Notes: generated by a model from the letters alone, not told the origin. A stretch of DNA of 64,000 bases from Microvirga alba (GCF_015694465.1 NZ_JADQDO010000002.1:620001-684000); one strand, 5' to 3'. Shown: positions 28,721 to 38,914, numbered from the stretch's first letter. Program-made: numbers and translations.

Positions 28721-29350
28721 TCAGACGACGAAGTCGGTCCGGCGGGCGCGGTCGCTCACGACCCATTCGAGGGCCCGTTCCAGCCTGTCGTTGCCCCAGA
28801 ACATCTCGCTATCCTCGGCAAAGAAGGTGGGCGCGCCGAAGATGCCACGCGACTGGGCCTCTTCCCCTATGCGGCGCAGGCGGGTTTTGTTGGCGTCCGT
28901 CTCCGCCTTTTCCAGCGCGCTTGTCGCATCGACGCCGAGCTCGGTCAGAAGCTCGCTCAAGACGACCGGATCGCTGATGTCGCGGCCCTGGCCGAACTCC
29001 GCCGTATAGACCGCCCGGGTAAAGGCGGGGCCCCAGCCATGATCGCCGCCGAGAAGAGCGATGCGCGCCGCCAGCAACCCGTTCTGCGGAAAAGGATCGG
29101 GCCGGTAGAAGGGAAGGCCGAGGCGGGCCGCCTCCCGTTCCATGTCGCGCCACATATAGCGGCCCTTGCCGGGAAAGAGGTTGAAGGGCGAGGTGGTCCA
29201 GCCCTGAGCGGCGAAGATCGGCCCGAGCAGAAACGGCCGCCAGAGCAGGGCGACGCCTGCCTCCTCGGCCGCCGCTTCGATGCGCATGGCGGCGAGATAG
29301 GAATAGGTCGAGGCAAATTCGTACCAGAATTCAAGGACCGGCCGGTGCAT
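28721..29350 (-). CDS. DsbA-family 2-hydroxychromene-2-carboxylate isomerase-like protein
   Basis: A 209-residue thioredoxin-fold protein of the glutathione S-transferase kappa/HCCA isomerase group. The N-terminus LEFWYEFASTYSYLAAMRI has Ser rather than Cys at the active-site position, as in HCCA isomerases, and GIFGAPTFF gives the cis-proline loop. It has no signal peptide. ATG 29350 is preferred to the GTG three codons upstream because GAGAGG is then at normal spacing. HCCA isomerase acts in naphthalene breakdown, but such genes are widespread without that pathway, and no aromatic-degradation neighbours are seen. Confidence 0.87.
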   Translation of the reverse strand: MHRPVLEFWYEFASTYSYLAAMRIEAAAEEAGVALLWRPFLLGPIFAAQGWTTSPFNLFPGKGRYMWRDMEREAARLGLPFYRPDPFPQNGLLAARIALLGGDHGWGPAFTRAVYTAEFGQGRDISDPVVLSELLTELGVDATSALEKAETDANKTRLRRIGEEAQSRGIFGAPTFFAEDSEMFWGNDRLERALEWVVSDRARRTDFVV

Positions 29351-29583
29351 CGCGATCACCTCTCGTGGTCAAAGATCGTTCGGAGCGTGAGGGGCCAATC
29401 CGGAGCCGGCTCGTCATTCCCCGGCCGGATGCCTAGCCGATCCGCGCATTTCGAGGCAGTTCAGCCATTTCCGACCGGGGATGCCGTGGACGCATATCAC
29501 CTGGAGGGTGATCAATTGCCCGTTGCGCCGGTTGAGCTTCCGTTCTAAGTCGCGGGTTCCGTATCATTCTGGACATCAAGACT

Positions 29584-30816
29584 ATGGCTGAGAAGCGCGT
29601 GAACAAGGTCGTGCTCGCCTATTCCGGCGGCCTCGACACCTCGATCATCCTCAAGTGGCTGCAGACCACCTACGGCTGCGAGGTCGTGACCTTTACCGCC
29701 GATCTCGGCCAGGGCGAGGAGCTGGAGCCGGCCCGCAAGAAAGCCGAGCTTCTCGGCATCAAGCCGGAAAACATCTTCATCGAGGACCTGCGCGACGAAT
29801 TCGTGCGCGACTACGTGTTCCCGATGTTCCGCGCCAACGCGCAGTATGAAGGTCTCTACCTGCTCGGCACCTCCATCGCCCGTCCTCTGATCGCCAAGAA
29901 GCAGATCGAGATCGCCGAAAAGGTCGGCGCAGATGCGGTCTCCCACGGCGCGACGGGTAAGGGCAACGATCAGGTCCGTTTCGAGCTCGGCTATTACGCC
30001 TTGAAGCCGGACGTGACCGTCATCGCCCCCTGGCGCGAATGGGACCTGCGCTCCCGCGAACAGCTCATTGCCTTCGCCGAGCAGCACCAGATTCCGATCG
30101 CCAAGGACAAGCGCGGCGAGGCTCCTTTCTCGGTGGACGCCAACCTCCTGCATGCCTCCTCGGAGGGCAAGGTGCTGGAAGATCCTTCGGTCGAAGTGCC
30201 GGACTACGTCTATTCCCGCACCAACGACCCGGAATCCGCGCCCGACAAGCCGACCGTGATCTCGATCACTTTCGAGAAGGGCGATCCCGTTGCCATCGAC
30301 GGCAAGAAGATGGGCCCCGCCGACCTTCTGGCCAAGCTCAACGAACTCGGCCGCATCAACGGCATCGGCCGCCTCGACCTGGTCGAGAACCGCTTCGTCG
30401 GCATGAAGAGCCGCGGCATGTACGAGACCCCCGGCGGCACGATCCTCTATGTCGCCCATCGCGGCATCGAGTCGATCACTCTCGACCGGGGCGCGGCTCA
30501 CCTGAAAGATGAGCTGATGCCGAAATATGCCGAGCTGATCTATAACGGCTTCTGGTTCTCGCCGGAGCGCGAGATGCTCCAAGTCATGATCGACAAGAGC
30601 CAGGAATTCGTCACCGGCGAGGTCAAGCTCAAGCTCTACAAGGGCGGCGTCCACCTCATCGGCCGCGAGAGCCCCTATTCGCTCTACGACCAGGACCTCG
30701 TGACCTTCGAAGAGGGCGCAGTGGCCTACGACCACCGCGACGCCGCGGGCTTCATTAAGCTCAACGCCCTTCGGTTGCGGACGCTGGCTCAGCGCAAGAA
30801 GAAGCTGGGACTGTAA
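29584..30816 (+). CDS. argG: Argininosuccinate synthase
   Basis: Joins citrulline and aspartate using ATP, the penultimate step of arginine synthesis. 410 residues, normal length. The ATP PP-loop is [12 protein letters not shown]; the [17 protein letters not shown] and [15 protein letters not shown] motifs, and the aspartate-binding [18 protein letters not shown], are all present. The ATG at 29584 gives [16 protein letters not shown] as in other alphaproteobacterial ArgG proteins. It is a single-gene unit; the 224-base upstream gap shows no recognised operator. Confidence 0.98.
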   Translation: MAEKRVNKVVLAYSGGLDTSIILKWLQTTYGCEVVTFTADLGQGEELEPARKKAELLGIKPENIFIEDLRDEFVRDYVFPMFRANAQYEGLYLLGTSIARPLIAKKQIEIAEKVGADAVSHGATGKGNDQVRFELGYYALKPDVTVIAPWREWDLRSREQLIAFAEQHQIPIAKDKRGEAPFSVDANLLHASSEGKVLEDPSVEVPDYVYSRTNDPESAPDKPTVISITFEKGDPVAIDGKKMGPADLLAKLNELGRINGIGRLDLVENRFVGMKSRGMYETPGGTILYVAHRGIESITLDRGAAHLKDELMPKYAELIYNGFWFSPEREMLQVMIDKSQEFVTGEVKLKLYKGGVHLIGRESPYSLYDQDLVTFEEGAVAYDHRDAAGFIKLNALRLRTLAQRKKKLGL

Positions 30817-30857
30817 GGAGCCTTCGCGGCCTAGATCAGCTCCAGGCATCAGCCGTC

Positions 30858-30880
30858 ATGGCCGGGCTTGTCCCGGCCAT
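30858..30880. repeat. Short intergenic palindrome, ATGGCCGGG family
   Basis: ATGGCCGGG and CCCGGCCAT flank CTTGT downstream of argG, with GTC before it. The same arms occur at 49133-49156. It may also terminate argG. The rest of the 136-base gap shows a second, weaker GC palindrome near 30900. Confidence 0.6.
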
Positions 30881-30952
30881 CCACGTCTTGCCACGCTCGA
30901 CGCCGAGCAAGGCCGAGCATGACGGGAGCGGCAGTGACAGCGACAAAAGGCA

Positions 30953-31408
30953 TTAAGGCTTCTGTACCTCTCGCGGCGTCGCGCCGCCGCCGTCGAGCAC
31001 GTATTTCCACGAGCCGTCCGGCTGCTTCTTCCAGATGGTCACGTAAGCCCCGTGGAGCTTGACCTCGCCGTTCTGGTGGACCTTGTAGCGCCCGAACGTG
31101 TAGCCGAGATCCTGGCTCCCGGCGATTTCCGCCTTCAGGGGCTCCCAGGTCAAGGACGAGTCCGTCACCTTCGAGAAGACCTCGACCAGCTCAGCTTTCC
31201 CGAGGATCGGCATGTTCGGTGGGCGCAGCATGATGGGCGCATCCGCCGCATAGGCGATGAAGGCTTTGCCGACGCCCTCCCTTTGCCCCATGGCGTTGAA
31301 GGCCCGATCGGCCTCCATCAATTGCTCCGCCGGCATCGTTTGCCCTGCAGCCGGGCCGGAAACGCCCCAAAAAAGCAGGCCGGCGACAAGCGCCCCCGTT
31401 CGCGTCAT
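30953..31408 (-). CDS. Secreted SnoaL-like/DUF4440 protein
   Basis: A 151-residue exported protein. The signal peptide is MTRTGALVAGLLFWGVSGPAAGQ. The mature region has the NTF2-like cone fold pattern: a first helix LMEADRAFNAMGQREGVGKAFIAYAADAPIML, followed by strands ending in GAYVTIWKKQPDGSWKYVLDGG, which is the typical DUF4440 C-terminus. Function is unknown; family members include polyketide cyclases and many uncharacterised proteins. The second of two near ATGs (31408) gives the better signal peptide. It is convergent with argG and divergent from typA. Confidence 0.82.
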   Translation of the reverse strand: MTRTGALVAGLLFWGVSGPAAGQTMPAEQLMEADRAFNAMGQREGVGKAFIAYAADAPIMLRPPNMPILGKAELVEVFSKVTDSSLTWEPLKAEIAGSQDLGYTFGRYKVHQNGEVKLHGAYVTIWKKQPDGSWKYVLDGGGATPREVQKP

Positions 31409-31655
31409 TGGCATTGGATCGGTCTCCCCCGAAAGATTTCTGACGTTATAACGGCAGGTAGCGGCCTACCTAGCTCCCGGGCGAGGCGCGTTTTTTCGAC
31501 GATTCCAAGCCGTTGAGGCGCGCGAATCGGCCTCGCCCTATTGCCGGGGGAGGCTCATCACTATATTGCATCGCACGATTTCCCTTTTCCGGTTTCGAGA
31601 GAGTGCGCCAAGCGGGCCCCCGCAGCCGGACGGTTTTTGCTTTGAAAGAGCCCTT

Positions 31656-33485
31656 ATGAAGCTGCGCAATATCGCCATCATCGCCCACGTCGACCATGGC
31701 AAGACGACCCTCGTCGACAAGCTGCTCTCCCAGTCGGGCAGCTTCCGCGAGAACCAGCGCGTGGAAGAGCGCGCCATGGACTCGAACGACATCGAGAAAG
31801 AGCGCGGCATCACGATTCTCGCCAAGGCGACCTCGGTCGTCTGGAAGGATACCCGCATCAACATCGTCGATACGCCCGGCCACGCCGATTTCGGCGGCGA
31901 GGTGGAGCGCATCCTGAGCATGGTGGACGGCGCCATCGTTCTCGTGGACGCGGCCGAAGGCCCGATGCCGCAGACCAAGTTCGTGGTGTCCAAGGCCCTG
32001 AAGATCGGCCTGCGTCCCATCGTCGCCATCAACAAGATCGACCGGCCCGACGCCCGCCACCAGGAAGTCATCAACGAGGTGTTCGACCTGTTCGCGGCGC
32101 TCGACGCCACCGACGAGCAGCTCGACTTCCCGATCCTCTACGGTTCAGGCCGCAACGGCTGGATGGCCAAGTCGCCGGAAGGCCCGAGCGACCAGGGCCT
32201 AGCCCCCCTGTTCGATCTCGTGCTCGCGCATGTGCCCCCGGCCAAGACCGAGGAGGGTCCGTTCCGCATGCTCGGAACGCTGCTCGAAGCCAACCCCTTC
32301 CTGGGCCGCATCGTCACCGGCCGCATCTCGTCTGGCTCGGTGAAGCCGAACCAGGCAATCAAGGTGCTCGACCGTGACGGCAACGTGGTCGAGACGGGCC
32401 GCGTGTCCAAGATTCTCGCCTTCCGTGGCCTGGAGCGCCAGCCGATCGAGCTGGGCGAGGCCGGCGACATCGTCTCCATCGCAGGACTGGTCAAGGGCTC
32501 GGTGGCCGACACCTTCTGCGCGCCCGAGAACGAGGTCGCGATCCAGGCGCAGCCGATCGATCCGCCGACCGTCACCATGTCCTTCATCGTCAACGATAGC
32601 CCGCTCGCCGGCACCGAGGGCGACAAGGTCACGAGCCGGATGATCCGCGACCGCCTGTTCAAGGAAGCGGAAGGCAACGTGACGCTGAAGATCGAGGAAG
32701 CGGCCGACAAGGACTCGTTCTACGTGTCCGGGCGCGGCGAATTGCAGCTCGCCATCCTGATCGAGACCATGCGCCGCGAGGGCTTCGAGCTCGCCGTGTC
32801 GCGTCCCCGCGTCGTGTTCAAGAAGGACGAGGCCACCGGCCAGCTTCTCGAGCCGATCGAGGAAGTGGTCATCGACGTGGACGAGGAGCATTCCGGCGTC
32901 GTGGTGCAGAAGATGTCCGAGCGCCGCGCCGACATGGTCGAGATGCGCCCCTCCGGCGGCAACCGTCAGCGTCTCGTGTTCTACGCCCCCACCCGTGGCC
33001 TCATTGGCTATCAGGGCGAGTTGATGACCGATACGCGCGGCACCGCGATCATGAACCGCCTGTTCCATGCCTACGAGCCTTACAAGGGTGAGATCGCCGG
33101 CCGCCGCAACGGCGTGCTGATCTCCAACGACCAGGGCGAGGCTGTCGCCTACGCGCTGTGGAACCTGGAAGATCGCGGCCCGATGATGATCGAGCCCGGC
33201 TGGAAGGTCTATCAGGGCATGATCGTCGGCGAGCATAACCGCGAGAACGATCTCGAAGTGAACGTTCTCAAGGGCAAGAAGCTCACCAACATCCGCACCA
33301 CCTCGAAGGACGAAGCGGTGCGCCTGACCCCGCCGATCCGCATGACGCTGGAAAAGTCGCTGGCCTGGATTCAGGACGACGAGTTGGTGGAAGTGACGCC
33401 GAAGTCGATCCGCATCCGCAAGGCGGTTCTTGACCCCAACGACCGCAAGCGCGCCGAGCGCTCGAAGGAAGCGCTGACCGCTTAA
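31656..33485 (+). CDS. typA: Translational GTPase TypA/BipA
   Basis: Ribosome-binding GTPase of the elongation-factor family, involved in ribosome assembly and stress or cold response. 609 residues. G1 is AHVDHGKTT, the switch region is [13 protein letters not shown]3 is [12 protein letters not shown] and G4 is NKIDR. EF-G-like domains follow and the BipA-specific C-terminal domain includes RGLIGYQGE and [22 protein letters not shown]. The ATG at 31656 gives [15 protein letters not shown]; the frame is open 90 bases upstream but that part is not conserved. Confidence 0.98.
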   Translation: MKLRNIAIIAHVDHGKTTLVDKLLSQSGSFRENQRVEERAMDSNDIEKERGITILAKATSVVWKDTRINIVDTPGHADFGGEVERILSMVDGAIVLVDAAEGPMPQTKFVVSKALKIGLRPIVAINKIDRPDARHQEVINEVFDLFAALDATDEQLDFPILYGSGRNGWMAKSPEGPSDQGLAPLFDLVLAHVPPAKTEEGPFRMLGTLLEANPFLGRIVTGRISSGSVKPNQAIKVLDRDGNVVETGRVSKILAFRGLERQPIELGEAGDIVSIAGLVKGSVADTFCAPENEVAIQAQPIDPPTVTMSFIVNDSPLAGTEGDKVTSRMIRDRLFKEAEGNVTLKIEEAADKDSFYVSGRGELQLAILIETMRREGFELAVSRPRVVFKKDEATGQLLEPIEEVVIDVDEEHSGVVVQKMSERRADMVEMRPSGGNRQRLVFYAPTRGLIGYQGELMTDTRGTAIMNRLFHAYEPYKGEIAGRRNGVLISNDQGEAVAYALWNLEDRGPMMIEPGWKVYQGMIVGEHNRENDLEVNVLKGKKLTNIRTTSKDEAVRLTPPIRMTLEKSLAWIQDDELVEVTPKSIRIRKAVLDPNDRKRAERSKEALTA

Positions 33486-33507
33486 GGGCTTCGACAACCG
33501 AGACAGA

Positions 33508-33537
33508 AAGAAGGCCGCCCTCAAGGGCGGCCTTCTT
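33508..33537. terminator. Bidirectional terminator between typA and the glyoxalase-fold gene
   Basis: Perfect 14-base arms AAGAAGGCCGCCCT and AGGGCGGCCTTCTT around CA, 23 bases past the typA stop. The A/T ends give short T-runs on both strands, suiting the two convergent genes. Confidence 0.85.
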
Positions 33538-33594
33538 CATATGGATCCGAGAAAAGTGTCGGCTGAGCGCGAAAGGGCGAAGGCCGACTGCGGA

Positions 33595-34020
33595 TCAGGC
33601 GTCCGCCGCCATGGCTGCCTGAGCCGCCGCGACATCCATCCACATGACTTCCCAGATATGCCCGTCCGGGTCCTCGAAGCTGCGGCCATACATGAAGCCA
33701 AAATCCTGCGTCGGGGTGGGATCGAGCGTTCCGCCGGCGGCGCGAGCCTTGCCGACCATCGCGTCGACATCCTCGCGGCTATCCGCCGAGATACAGATCA
33801 GGACTTCGCTGACCACCCGCGCATCGGCGATTTTCTTCGGCGTGAATTGGCGGAACTTGTCATGGGTCAACAGCATCGCGTGGATGGTTTCGGAGAAGAC
33901 CATGCACGACGCGGTAGCATCGCAAAATTGCTCGTTCTTTTCGGCGCCGATCGCTTCATAGAACGCGGTCGAGCGTTCAAGGTCGCTGACGGGCAGGTTG
34001 ACGAAAATAAGCTTGGCCAT
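33595..34020 (-). CDS. VOC (glyoxalase/bleomycin-resistance fold) family protein
   Basis: A 141-residue protein with two beta-alpha-beta-beta-beta modules: KLIFVNLPVSDLERSTAFYEAIG in the first and the C-terminal FGFMYGRSFEDPDGHIWEVMWMD in the second, with a Glu/His metal-ligand pattern (DPDGHIWE). Members include glyoxalase I, dioxygenases and antibiotic-binding proteins; this one resembles the small lactoylglutathione-lyase-like group without known substrate. The start at 34020 follows GGGGAAG; a codon ten residues earlier would remove it. Confidence 0.88.
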   Translation of the reverse strand: MAKLIFVNLPVSDLERSTAFYEAIGAEKNEQFCDATASCMVFSETIHAMLLTHDKFRQFTPKKIADARVVSEVLICISADSREDVDAMVGKARAAGGTLDPTPTQDFGFMYGRSFEDPDGHIWEVMWMDVAAAQAAMAADA

Positions 34021-34155
34021 GGCGGCTTCCCCTTTGTGCTTCAGTTTCACGATGATGTGTCCACAGTTCCGAAAATCAACTGTGGAGCTGGAAAAAGCTC
34101 ATCATCGCCGCCGATGCGAGAATGCCGGACGCGCAAGCTGATCTGCCGAAAGGAG

Positions 34156-34259
34156 CCTCATCCTGAGGAGGTGCGAAGCACCGTCTCGAAGGACGAGACG
34201 TCTCCAGCGCTCTGGAACCTCCTTCGAGACGGTCACTGCGTGATCTCCTCAGGATGAGG
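34156..34259. repeat. Dispersed intergenic palindrome, copy 2
   Basis: Begins CCTCATCCTGAGGAG and ends CTCCTCAGGATGAGG, with the inner pair GTCTCGAAGGA and CCTTCGAGACGG, in the 285-base gap between the VOC gene and the small gene at 34306. Same family as 19903-20015 and 42247-42353. The rest of the gap shows nothing. Confidence 0.85.
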
Positions 34260-34305
34260 ATTGAGGGTGGAAGGCTAAGGTGGAGGACGGTGAAAATCCT
34301 CGCGT

Positions 34306-34503
34306 CTATCCGCTCGTCGAATCCGCGTTGGGTTGTCCGGGCTCCGGCAGAGCGCCTGTGCCCGGCGTCGCATCGGGGTTCGTCAATTCCGGTTTGGCAT
34401 GCGGGCCTGCCGCCGGAAGCTTGTGCTCGTCACTTCCGGGTTTGCCGCCGCCGCGATCCTCGCGATTCCCGAGACTACCGGACGGGCGTTTCTTCTCGGC
34501 CAT
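34306..34503 (-). CDS. Small hydrophilic protein, probably disordered
   Basis: A 65-residue frame starting MAEKKRPSGSLGNREDRGG with an AAGGAG site eight bases before the ATG at 34503. The protein is rich in Gly, Pro, Lys, Asp and Glu, has no hydrophobic stretch and no cysteine, so it is likely unstructured. The strong ribosome-binding site and codon use argue for a real gene; no family is recognised. It lies 70 bases downstream of a GST gene on the same strand. Confidence 0.55.
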   Translation of the reverse strand: MAEKKRPSGSLGNREDRGGGKPGSDEHKLPAAGPHAKPELTNPDATPGTGALPEPGQPNADSTSG

Positions 34504-34573
34504 CACGCACTCCTTGAACCATCGATTCAAGACAACCGCGCCGAACGACAGCGGTTCTGGCCAAGCTTGCGGA

Positions 34574-35275
34574 TCAGGTCGCCGCAGCGGATGGCGCGAG
34601 GTCCGCCATGAAAGTGGGCAAGGGACGCCCCTCCGACACCAGAAAAGCTGCCATCGGCCCGACAACGCGCCGCACGGCGGAGCGCTCCGTCATCCGCGCG
34701 CGCCATTGCAGAAGCTTCGGTGTCGCGTCGGTCATGCCTGCACCCATGCGCGCACCAAAAAGTTGCGCCATGTAGAAGGCGATGTCGGCGAAGGAATAGG
34801 AGCCGGCGAGAAACTCGCTGTCCCCCAAGGTCTCTTCCATGTCCTCGTAGAAATCTGCCGTGATCTCGCGCGCGGCGATCGCCACAGGGTCCTCCAGCAC
34901 GTCCTGCAAGCTCATCAATCGAATGATGGGCGGAAAGTAGATCTCATCGGATTTGTGTTCGATGAGACGGGCCTGTGCCCTCTCGGCCCGGCTCGCCGGC
35001 CAGAGCGCGGGAGCAGGCTTCAGGTCTTCGAGATACTCAAAGATCTGGGTCGAGTCGAAAATCTCCACGTCGCCGTGAATCAGGACCGGCACCTGCTTCT
35101 TCGGATTGATCCGCACCACCTCGGGATGCTTCGGCTCGTAGAGCCGCCTCATCTCGAACGGCACCATGATGAGTTCGAAATCGAGGCCCTTTTCGTGAGC
35201 CGCGATCTGCGCCTTCGCGCCGAACATGCTCAACGGACCGGAGAAGAGGCGGATCGGAGCGGTGTCGGATGTCAT
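34574..35275 (-). CDS. Glutathione S-transferase family protein
   Basis: A 233-residue GST. The N-terminal thioredoxin-like domain has LFSGPLSMFGAKAQIAAHEKGLDFE, the cis-proline region KKQVPVLIHGDVEIFDSTQIFEYLED (glutathione-binding DST), and an all-helical C-terminal domain with the N-capping motif SFADIAFYMAQLF. The ATG at 35275 has AGAGGA nine bases upstream; earlier in-frame codons are less likely. The substrate is unknown. It lies after the cysK terminator, so it is a separate unit. Confidence 0.9.
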   Translation of the reverse strand: MTSDTAPIRLFSGPLSMFGAKAQIAAHEKGLDFELIMVPFEMRRLYEPKHPEVVRINPKKQVPVLIHGDVEIFDSTQIFEYLEDLKPAPALWPASRAERAQARLIEHKSDEIYFPPIIRLMSLQDVLEDPVAIAAREITADFYEDMEETLGDSEFLAGSYSFADIAFYMAQLFGARMGAGMTDATPKLLQWRARMTERSAVRRVVGPMAAFLVSEGRPLPTFMADLAPSAAAT

Positions 35276-35330
35276 GAAGAGCATTCCTCTGTTCAGCTTA
35301 CCCTTTGCCAACATGTGGAAGCACGCGCAA

Positions 35331-35357
35331 AAGAAAAGGGCGGCCTCGGGCCGCCCT
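35331..35357 (-). terminator. Rho-independent terminator of cysK
   Basis: The arms AGGGCGGCC and GGCCGCCCT with a TCG loop, followed on the minus strand by TTTTCTT. It lies 24 bases past the cysK stop. Confidence 0.88.
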
Positions 35358-35380
35358 GACAAATGCTGTCTTGAGAGGTC

Positions 35381-36343
35381 TCAGATGCCTTCGAACAGCG
35401 CGCTCGAAATGTAGCGCTCGGCGAAGGAGGGGGCGAGAGTGACGATGCGCTTGCCCTTGAATTCGGGCCGCGCCGCAATCTCCAAAGCCGCCGCGACATT
35501 CGCGCCCGTGGAGATGCCGCCGGGAATGCCCTCCAGCTTCGCAAGCTTGCGCGCCACGTCGAAGGCGGTCTGGTTGCCGACGGTCACGACCTCGTCGAGG
35601 ATCGAGCGGTCGAGCACCTCCGGCACGAATCCGGCCCCGATGCCCTGGATCTTGTGCGGGCCGGGTTGGCCGCCCGAGAGAACCGGCGAATCCTCCGGCT
35701 CCACCGCGATCACCTTGAGGTTCGGCAGGCGCGGTTTCAGCACCTGGCCGACGCCGGTGATGCTGCCGCCGGTGCCGACGCCCGCGATGAAGGCGTCGAG
35801 CTTGCCGTCGGTGTCGTTCCAGATCTCTTCCGCCGTGGTCTTGCGATGAATCTCCGGGTTGGCCGGATTGCGGAATTGCTGCGGAATGATCGAGCCGGGG
35901 ATCTCCTTGTTCAATTCCTCAGCCTTCGCCACCGCGCCCTTCATGCCGAGCGGGCCGGGGGTGAGTTCGAGCTGCGCGCCGAGGAAGGAGAGCATCTTGC
36001 GGCGCTCGATGGACATGGTCTCCGGCATCACCAGGATCAGCTTGTAGCCCCGCGCCGCCGCGACAAAGGCCAGCGCGATGCCGGTATTGCCCGAGGTCGG
36101 TTCGATGAGCGTCGCGCCCGGCTTGATGATCCCTTGCGCTTCCAACGCATCGATCATGCTAACGCCGATGCGGTCTTTCACGCTTGAAATCGGATTGAAG
36201 AACTCGAGTTTGAGGAGAATCTCTGCGTCGACGCCATATTCCTTCGGCAAACGGTTCAGGCGCACGAGCGGGGTGTTGCCGATCGTATCCGTGATGGAAC
36301 CGTAGATTTTGCCGCGGCCGGGCTTGTTGGCGGATTCAGCCAT
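35381..36343 (-). CDS. cysK: Cysteine synthase A
   Basis: O-acetylserine sulfhydrylase, the last step of cysteine synthesis. 320 residues. PLP-binding Lys56 is in [11 protein letters not shown]; the [10 protein letters not shown] loop and [12 protein letters not shown] phosphate loop are present. The ATG at 36343 has GAGGAG upstream; an in-frame codon eight residues earlier is less likely. It lies 78 bases downstream of an Rrf2-family regulator gene on the same strand, with an AT-rich stretch between them that could hold a promoter and Rrf2 site. This suggests Rrf2 control of cysteine synthesis, as CymR does in Firmicutes. Confidence 0.96.
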   Translation of the reverse strand: MAESANKPGRGKIYGSITDTIGNTPLVRLNRLPKEYGVDAEILLKLEFFNPISSVKDRIGVSMIDALEAQGIIKPGATLIEPTSGNTGIALAFVAAARGYKLILVMPETMSIERRKMLSFLGAQLELTPGPLGMKGAVAKAEELNKEIPGSIIPQQFRNPANPEIHRKTTAEEIWNDTDGKLDAFIAGVGTGGSITGVGQVLKPRLPNLKVIAVEPEDSPVLSGGQPGPHKIQGIGAGFVPEVLDRSILDEVVTVGNQTAFDVARKLAKLEGIPGGISTGANVAAALEIAARPEFKGKRIVTLAPSFAERYISSALFEGI

Positions 36344-36421
36344 GGAAGTCTCCTCAAGACATGACAATGGGCTTTTTATCTCTTTACGCGAAACATGTCG
36401 ATAAATAGATTATTCTACATT

Positions 36422-36871
36422 CTAAATTGTAAAATCGACCGGAGACATCGCCTCGACCACGCCTTCCGCCTGCGCGCGATGACAGAGATCGTCCACCGTC
36501 ACCTGATCCAATTCAGCCAGGAAGGCATCGGTTCCGCGCTTGATGAGCGGCGCGACGACGGCCTCGGCGAGGCGGGATTCCGGCACCGGCGAGGAACCCT
36601 CCTCGTCCTGCGCCGACATGGCCACCCGCACGATGTCGCCCGCCGTGACGCGGCGGCGCTCGCGCGCTAGTTCGTAGCCGCCGCGTGGCCCGCGCAGACC
36701 CTTCAGGATACCTTGCCGGACGAGCGCCTGGAGAACCGGTTCGAGATGGCGTGGCGGCAGATTGTGCCGCGCCGCCAGCGCCTTGGCCGAAACCGGCATC
36801 GGGCGGGCATGAAGCGCGATATCCGTGACCGCGGCAATGGCGAGAAGCGAGCGGCGGGACAGAGAGTTCAT
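36422..36871 (-). CDS. Rrf2-family transcriptional regulator
   Basis: A 149-residue Rrf2-family protein. The winged helix is [67 protein letters not shown], a typical Rrf2 signature. The three iron-sulfur cysteines of IscR are absent (there is one Cys, in DDLCHRA), so it resembles the CymR-like cysteine-metabolism regulators more than IscR. Its start overlaps the dut stop by four bases (ATGA) and it lies just upstream of cysK. A cysteine-related signal is inferred from that position. Confidence 0.9.
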   Translation of the reverse strand: MNSLSRRSLLAIAAVTDIALHARPMPVSAKALAARHNLPPRHLEPVLQALVRQGILKGLRGPRGGYELARERRRVTAGDIVRVAMSAQDEEGSSPVPESRLAEAVVAPLIKRGTDAFLAELDQVTVDDLCHRAQAEGVVEAMSPVDFTI

Positions 36872-37335
36872 CCCAGATTCCTCACCATCCCGGTCGATCC
36901 GAAGCCGGCGGCGGCGCGGGCGGTCTCATCCACATTCGCCACCTCGACGAGGGTCACCGTGGTGACGGGCGCGACCACCATCTGCGCGATGCGCAGGCCG
37001 CGCGTGATCGTGAAAGGCTCCTGACCCAGATTGACGAGCAACACCTGCACCTCGCCGCGATAATCCGCATCGATGGTGCCGGGCGCGTTCAGAACCGTGA
37101 CGCCGTGTTTGAGGGCAAGACCCGAGCGCGGACGCACCTGCGCCTCGAAGCCGGGTTCCAGCTGCAGCACGAGGCCGGTCGGGACAAGCGCGCGCTGCGA
37201 GGGCGCGAGCACGACGGGCGCGTCGTCCGCGTTCGCCGCGATCAGGTCCATGCCTGCCGCGCCCGCCGTCTCATAACGCGGCAGCGGCAGTCCTTCGGCG
37301 TGGCTCAGACGCTGGATGCGAAGAAGATGAGTCAT
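36868..37335 (-). CDS. dut: dUTP diphosphatase
   Basis: Hydrolyses dUTP to dUMP, keeping uracil out of DNA and supplying thymidylate synthesis. 155 residues, trimeric class. The five motifs are visible: [38 protein letters not shown] and the C-terminal AAAGFGSTG arm. It overlaps the coaBC stop by four bases at its start and the rrf2 start by four bases at its end, so the three genes are translationally coupled. The coaBC-dut link is common in Proteobacteria. Confidence 0.97.
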   Translation of the reverse strand: MTHLLRIQRLSHAEGLPLPRYETAGAAGMDLIAANADDAPVVLAPSQRALVPTGLVLQLEPGFEAQVRPRSGLALKHGVTVLNAPGTIDADYRGEVQVLLVNLGQEPFTITRGLRIAQMVVAPVTTVTLVEVANVDETARAAAGFGSTGMVRNLG

Positions 37336-38561
37336 GAAGGCATTGCTCCGGCAAGGTCGCTCAAACGCTCCACGAGCTTGCGGGCGACCTCGGTTTTCGA
37401 AAGGGTCGGCCAGGTTTCGACACCGGCGGCCGAGACCAGATGAACCGTGTTTTGATCGCCCCCCATCACGCCGGTTGCGGTGGAGACGTCGTTGGCGACG
37501 ATGAGATCGCAGCCTTTTCTCAAAAGCTTCTGCTGCGCGTTCTCGATGACCTTCTCCGTCTCGGCGGCGAAACCCACCATGAGCGGCGGGCGGCCCTCCT
37601 TGCGGTGGGATAGGGTGGCGAGGATGTCGGGGTTTTCGATGAGCGAAAGCGCGGATGACGCGTCGCCGATTTTCTTGATCTTCTGCTCGCCCGCATGAGC
37701 CACGCGCCAATCGGCAACCGCGGCCGCGAAGATGCCGATGTCGGCGGGCAGCGCCTTCTCGACGGCGGCGAGCATCTCGCGGGCGCTTTCCACACGCACC
37801 ACATTCACGCCGGGCGGATCGGGCAGATCGACCGGGCCGGAAACGAGCGTGACCCGCGCGCCCGCATCGGCCGCCGCGCGGGCGATGGCGTATCCCTGTT
37901 TTCCGGACGAGCGGTTGGCGATGTAGCGCACCGGATCGATGGGCTCATGGGTCGGCCCTGCGGTGACGAGCGCGTGCTTGCCCGAGAGCGCACCGGACGG
38001 CGACAAAAGCTTTTCGACGGCGGCGACGATTTCAAGCGGTTCCGACATGCGGCCGGGACCGGTTTCGGCCTCCGCCATCGCGCCCTCGTTCGGACCGACG
38101 ATGTGCACGCCGTCGGCCTGGAGGACGCCGAGATTGCGCTGCGTCGCCGGATGCAGCCACATGCGCACGTTCATGGCGGGCGCAATCAGGATCGGCAGCG
38201 TGGTTGCGAGAAGCACCGTCGAGGCGAGATCGTCCGCATCGCCGCCCGCCATCTTCGCCATGGTGTTGGCGGTGGCCGGCGCGACGACGACGAGGTCCGC
38301 GTCCCGCGCCAGACGGATATGGCCGATATCGGCCTCGTCTTCCCGGTCGAAGAGATCGGTATGCGAGCGCTGCCCCGAAATGGCGGAGGCCGAAAGCGGC
38401 GTGATGAAGTGCTGCGCGCCTGCGGTGAGGATGCAGCGCACGGAGGCCCCACGCTCGCGCAGGCGGCGGATGAGATCGAGGGATTTGTAGGCCGCGATCC
38501 CGCCACCGATGATGAGGAGGATGCGCTTGCCTGCGAGAGAACCTGCGAGGGAAGATGTCAC
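37332..38561 (-). CDS. coaBC: Bifunctional phosphopantothenoylcysteine decarboxylase/synthase
   Basis: Makes 4'-phosphopantetheine from phosphopantothenate and cysteine in coenzyme A synthesis. 409 residues. The N-terminal CoaC part has the flavin-binding [34 protein letters not shown] and the active-site PAMNVRMW. The CoaB part has [24 protein letters not shown] and the lysine cluster QKIKK. The start is GTG at 38561, overlapping the upstream gene's TGA (GTGA). Using cysteine as substrate makes its coupling to rrf2-cysK biologically sensible. Confidence 0.97.
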   Translation of the reverse strand: MTSSLAGSLAGKRILLIIGGGIAAYKSLDLIRRLRERGASVRCILTAGAQHFITPLSASAISGQRSHTDLFDREDEADIGHIRLARDADLVVVAPATANTMAKMAGGDADDLASTVLLATTLPILIAPAMNVRMWLHPATQRNLGVLQADGVHIVGPNEGAMAEAETGPGRMSEPLEIVAAVEKLLSPSGALSGKHALVTAGPTHEPIDPVRYIANRSSGKQGYAIARAAADAGARVTLVSGPVDLPDPPGVNVVRVESAREMLAAVEKALPADIGIFAAAVADWRVAHAGEQKIKKIGDASSALSLIENPDILATLSHRKEGRPPLMVGFAAETEKVIENAQQKLLRKGCDLIVANDVSTATGVMGGDQNTVHLVSAAGVETWPTLSKTEVARKLVERLSDLAGAMPS

Positions 38562-38914
38562 GGCGCGGTATCCTTCGCTGCGTCGGGAATATCATTCATC
38601 GATGAAAAAACCGGACGACCGGACGCCCTGAACCGGTCCACCTCGATGTCCGATCCCCTGGATTCCCCGCCGATCCGCAGGCAGGCATCGCACTTTTCCA
38701 GAAGCGCCAGCGAAAGCGGAAGCCTGATGTCGTGAGATGCATCGTCCATGCCTGCCGCGTCGATCATCGGCAAGGCCATGTTCGCGCCGATAACGGGCGT
38801 GTGCCCTCGCCGAAAGAGTTCTAGGGCAGCTTGGTTCAGAATCCGCAAATTGGCCGCTCTCTGCTGGCGATCGGCGCCGCCTGTCGCATAGGGACCGCAT
38901 ACCCAGATCCACAT
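38558..38914 (-). CDS. Nucleoside 2-deoxyribosyltransferase-like protein (DUF4406-like)
   Basis: A 118-residue protein. The opening IWVCGPYATGG and later IGGESRGSDIEVDRFRASGRPVF match the layout of the nucleoside deoxyribosyltransferase-like fold, where a GxSxG-like turn and a following glutamate form the active site. Full activity is not certain because the family includes many non-enzymes. Its stop overlaps the coaBC start by four bases, and dut is two genes downstream, so a nucleotide-pool role is attractive but unproven. Confidence 0.6.
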   Translation of the reverse strand: MWIWVCGPYATGGADRQQRAANLRILNQAALELFRRGHTPVIGANMALPMIDAAGMDDASHDIRLPLSLALLEKCDACLRIGGESRGSDIEVDRFRASGRPVFSSMNDIPDAAKDTAP

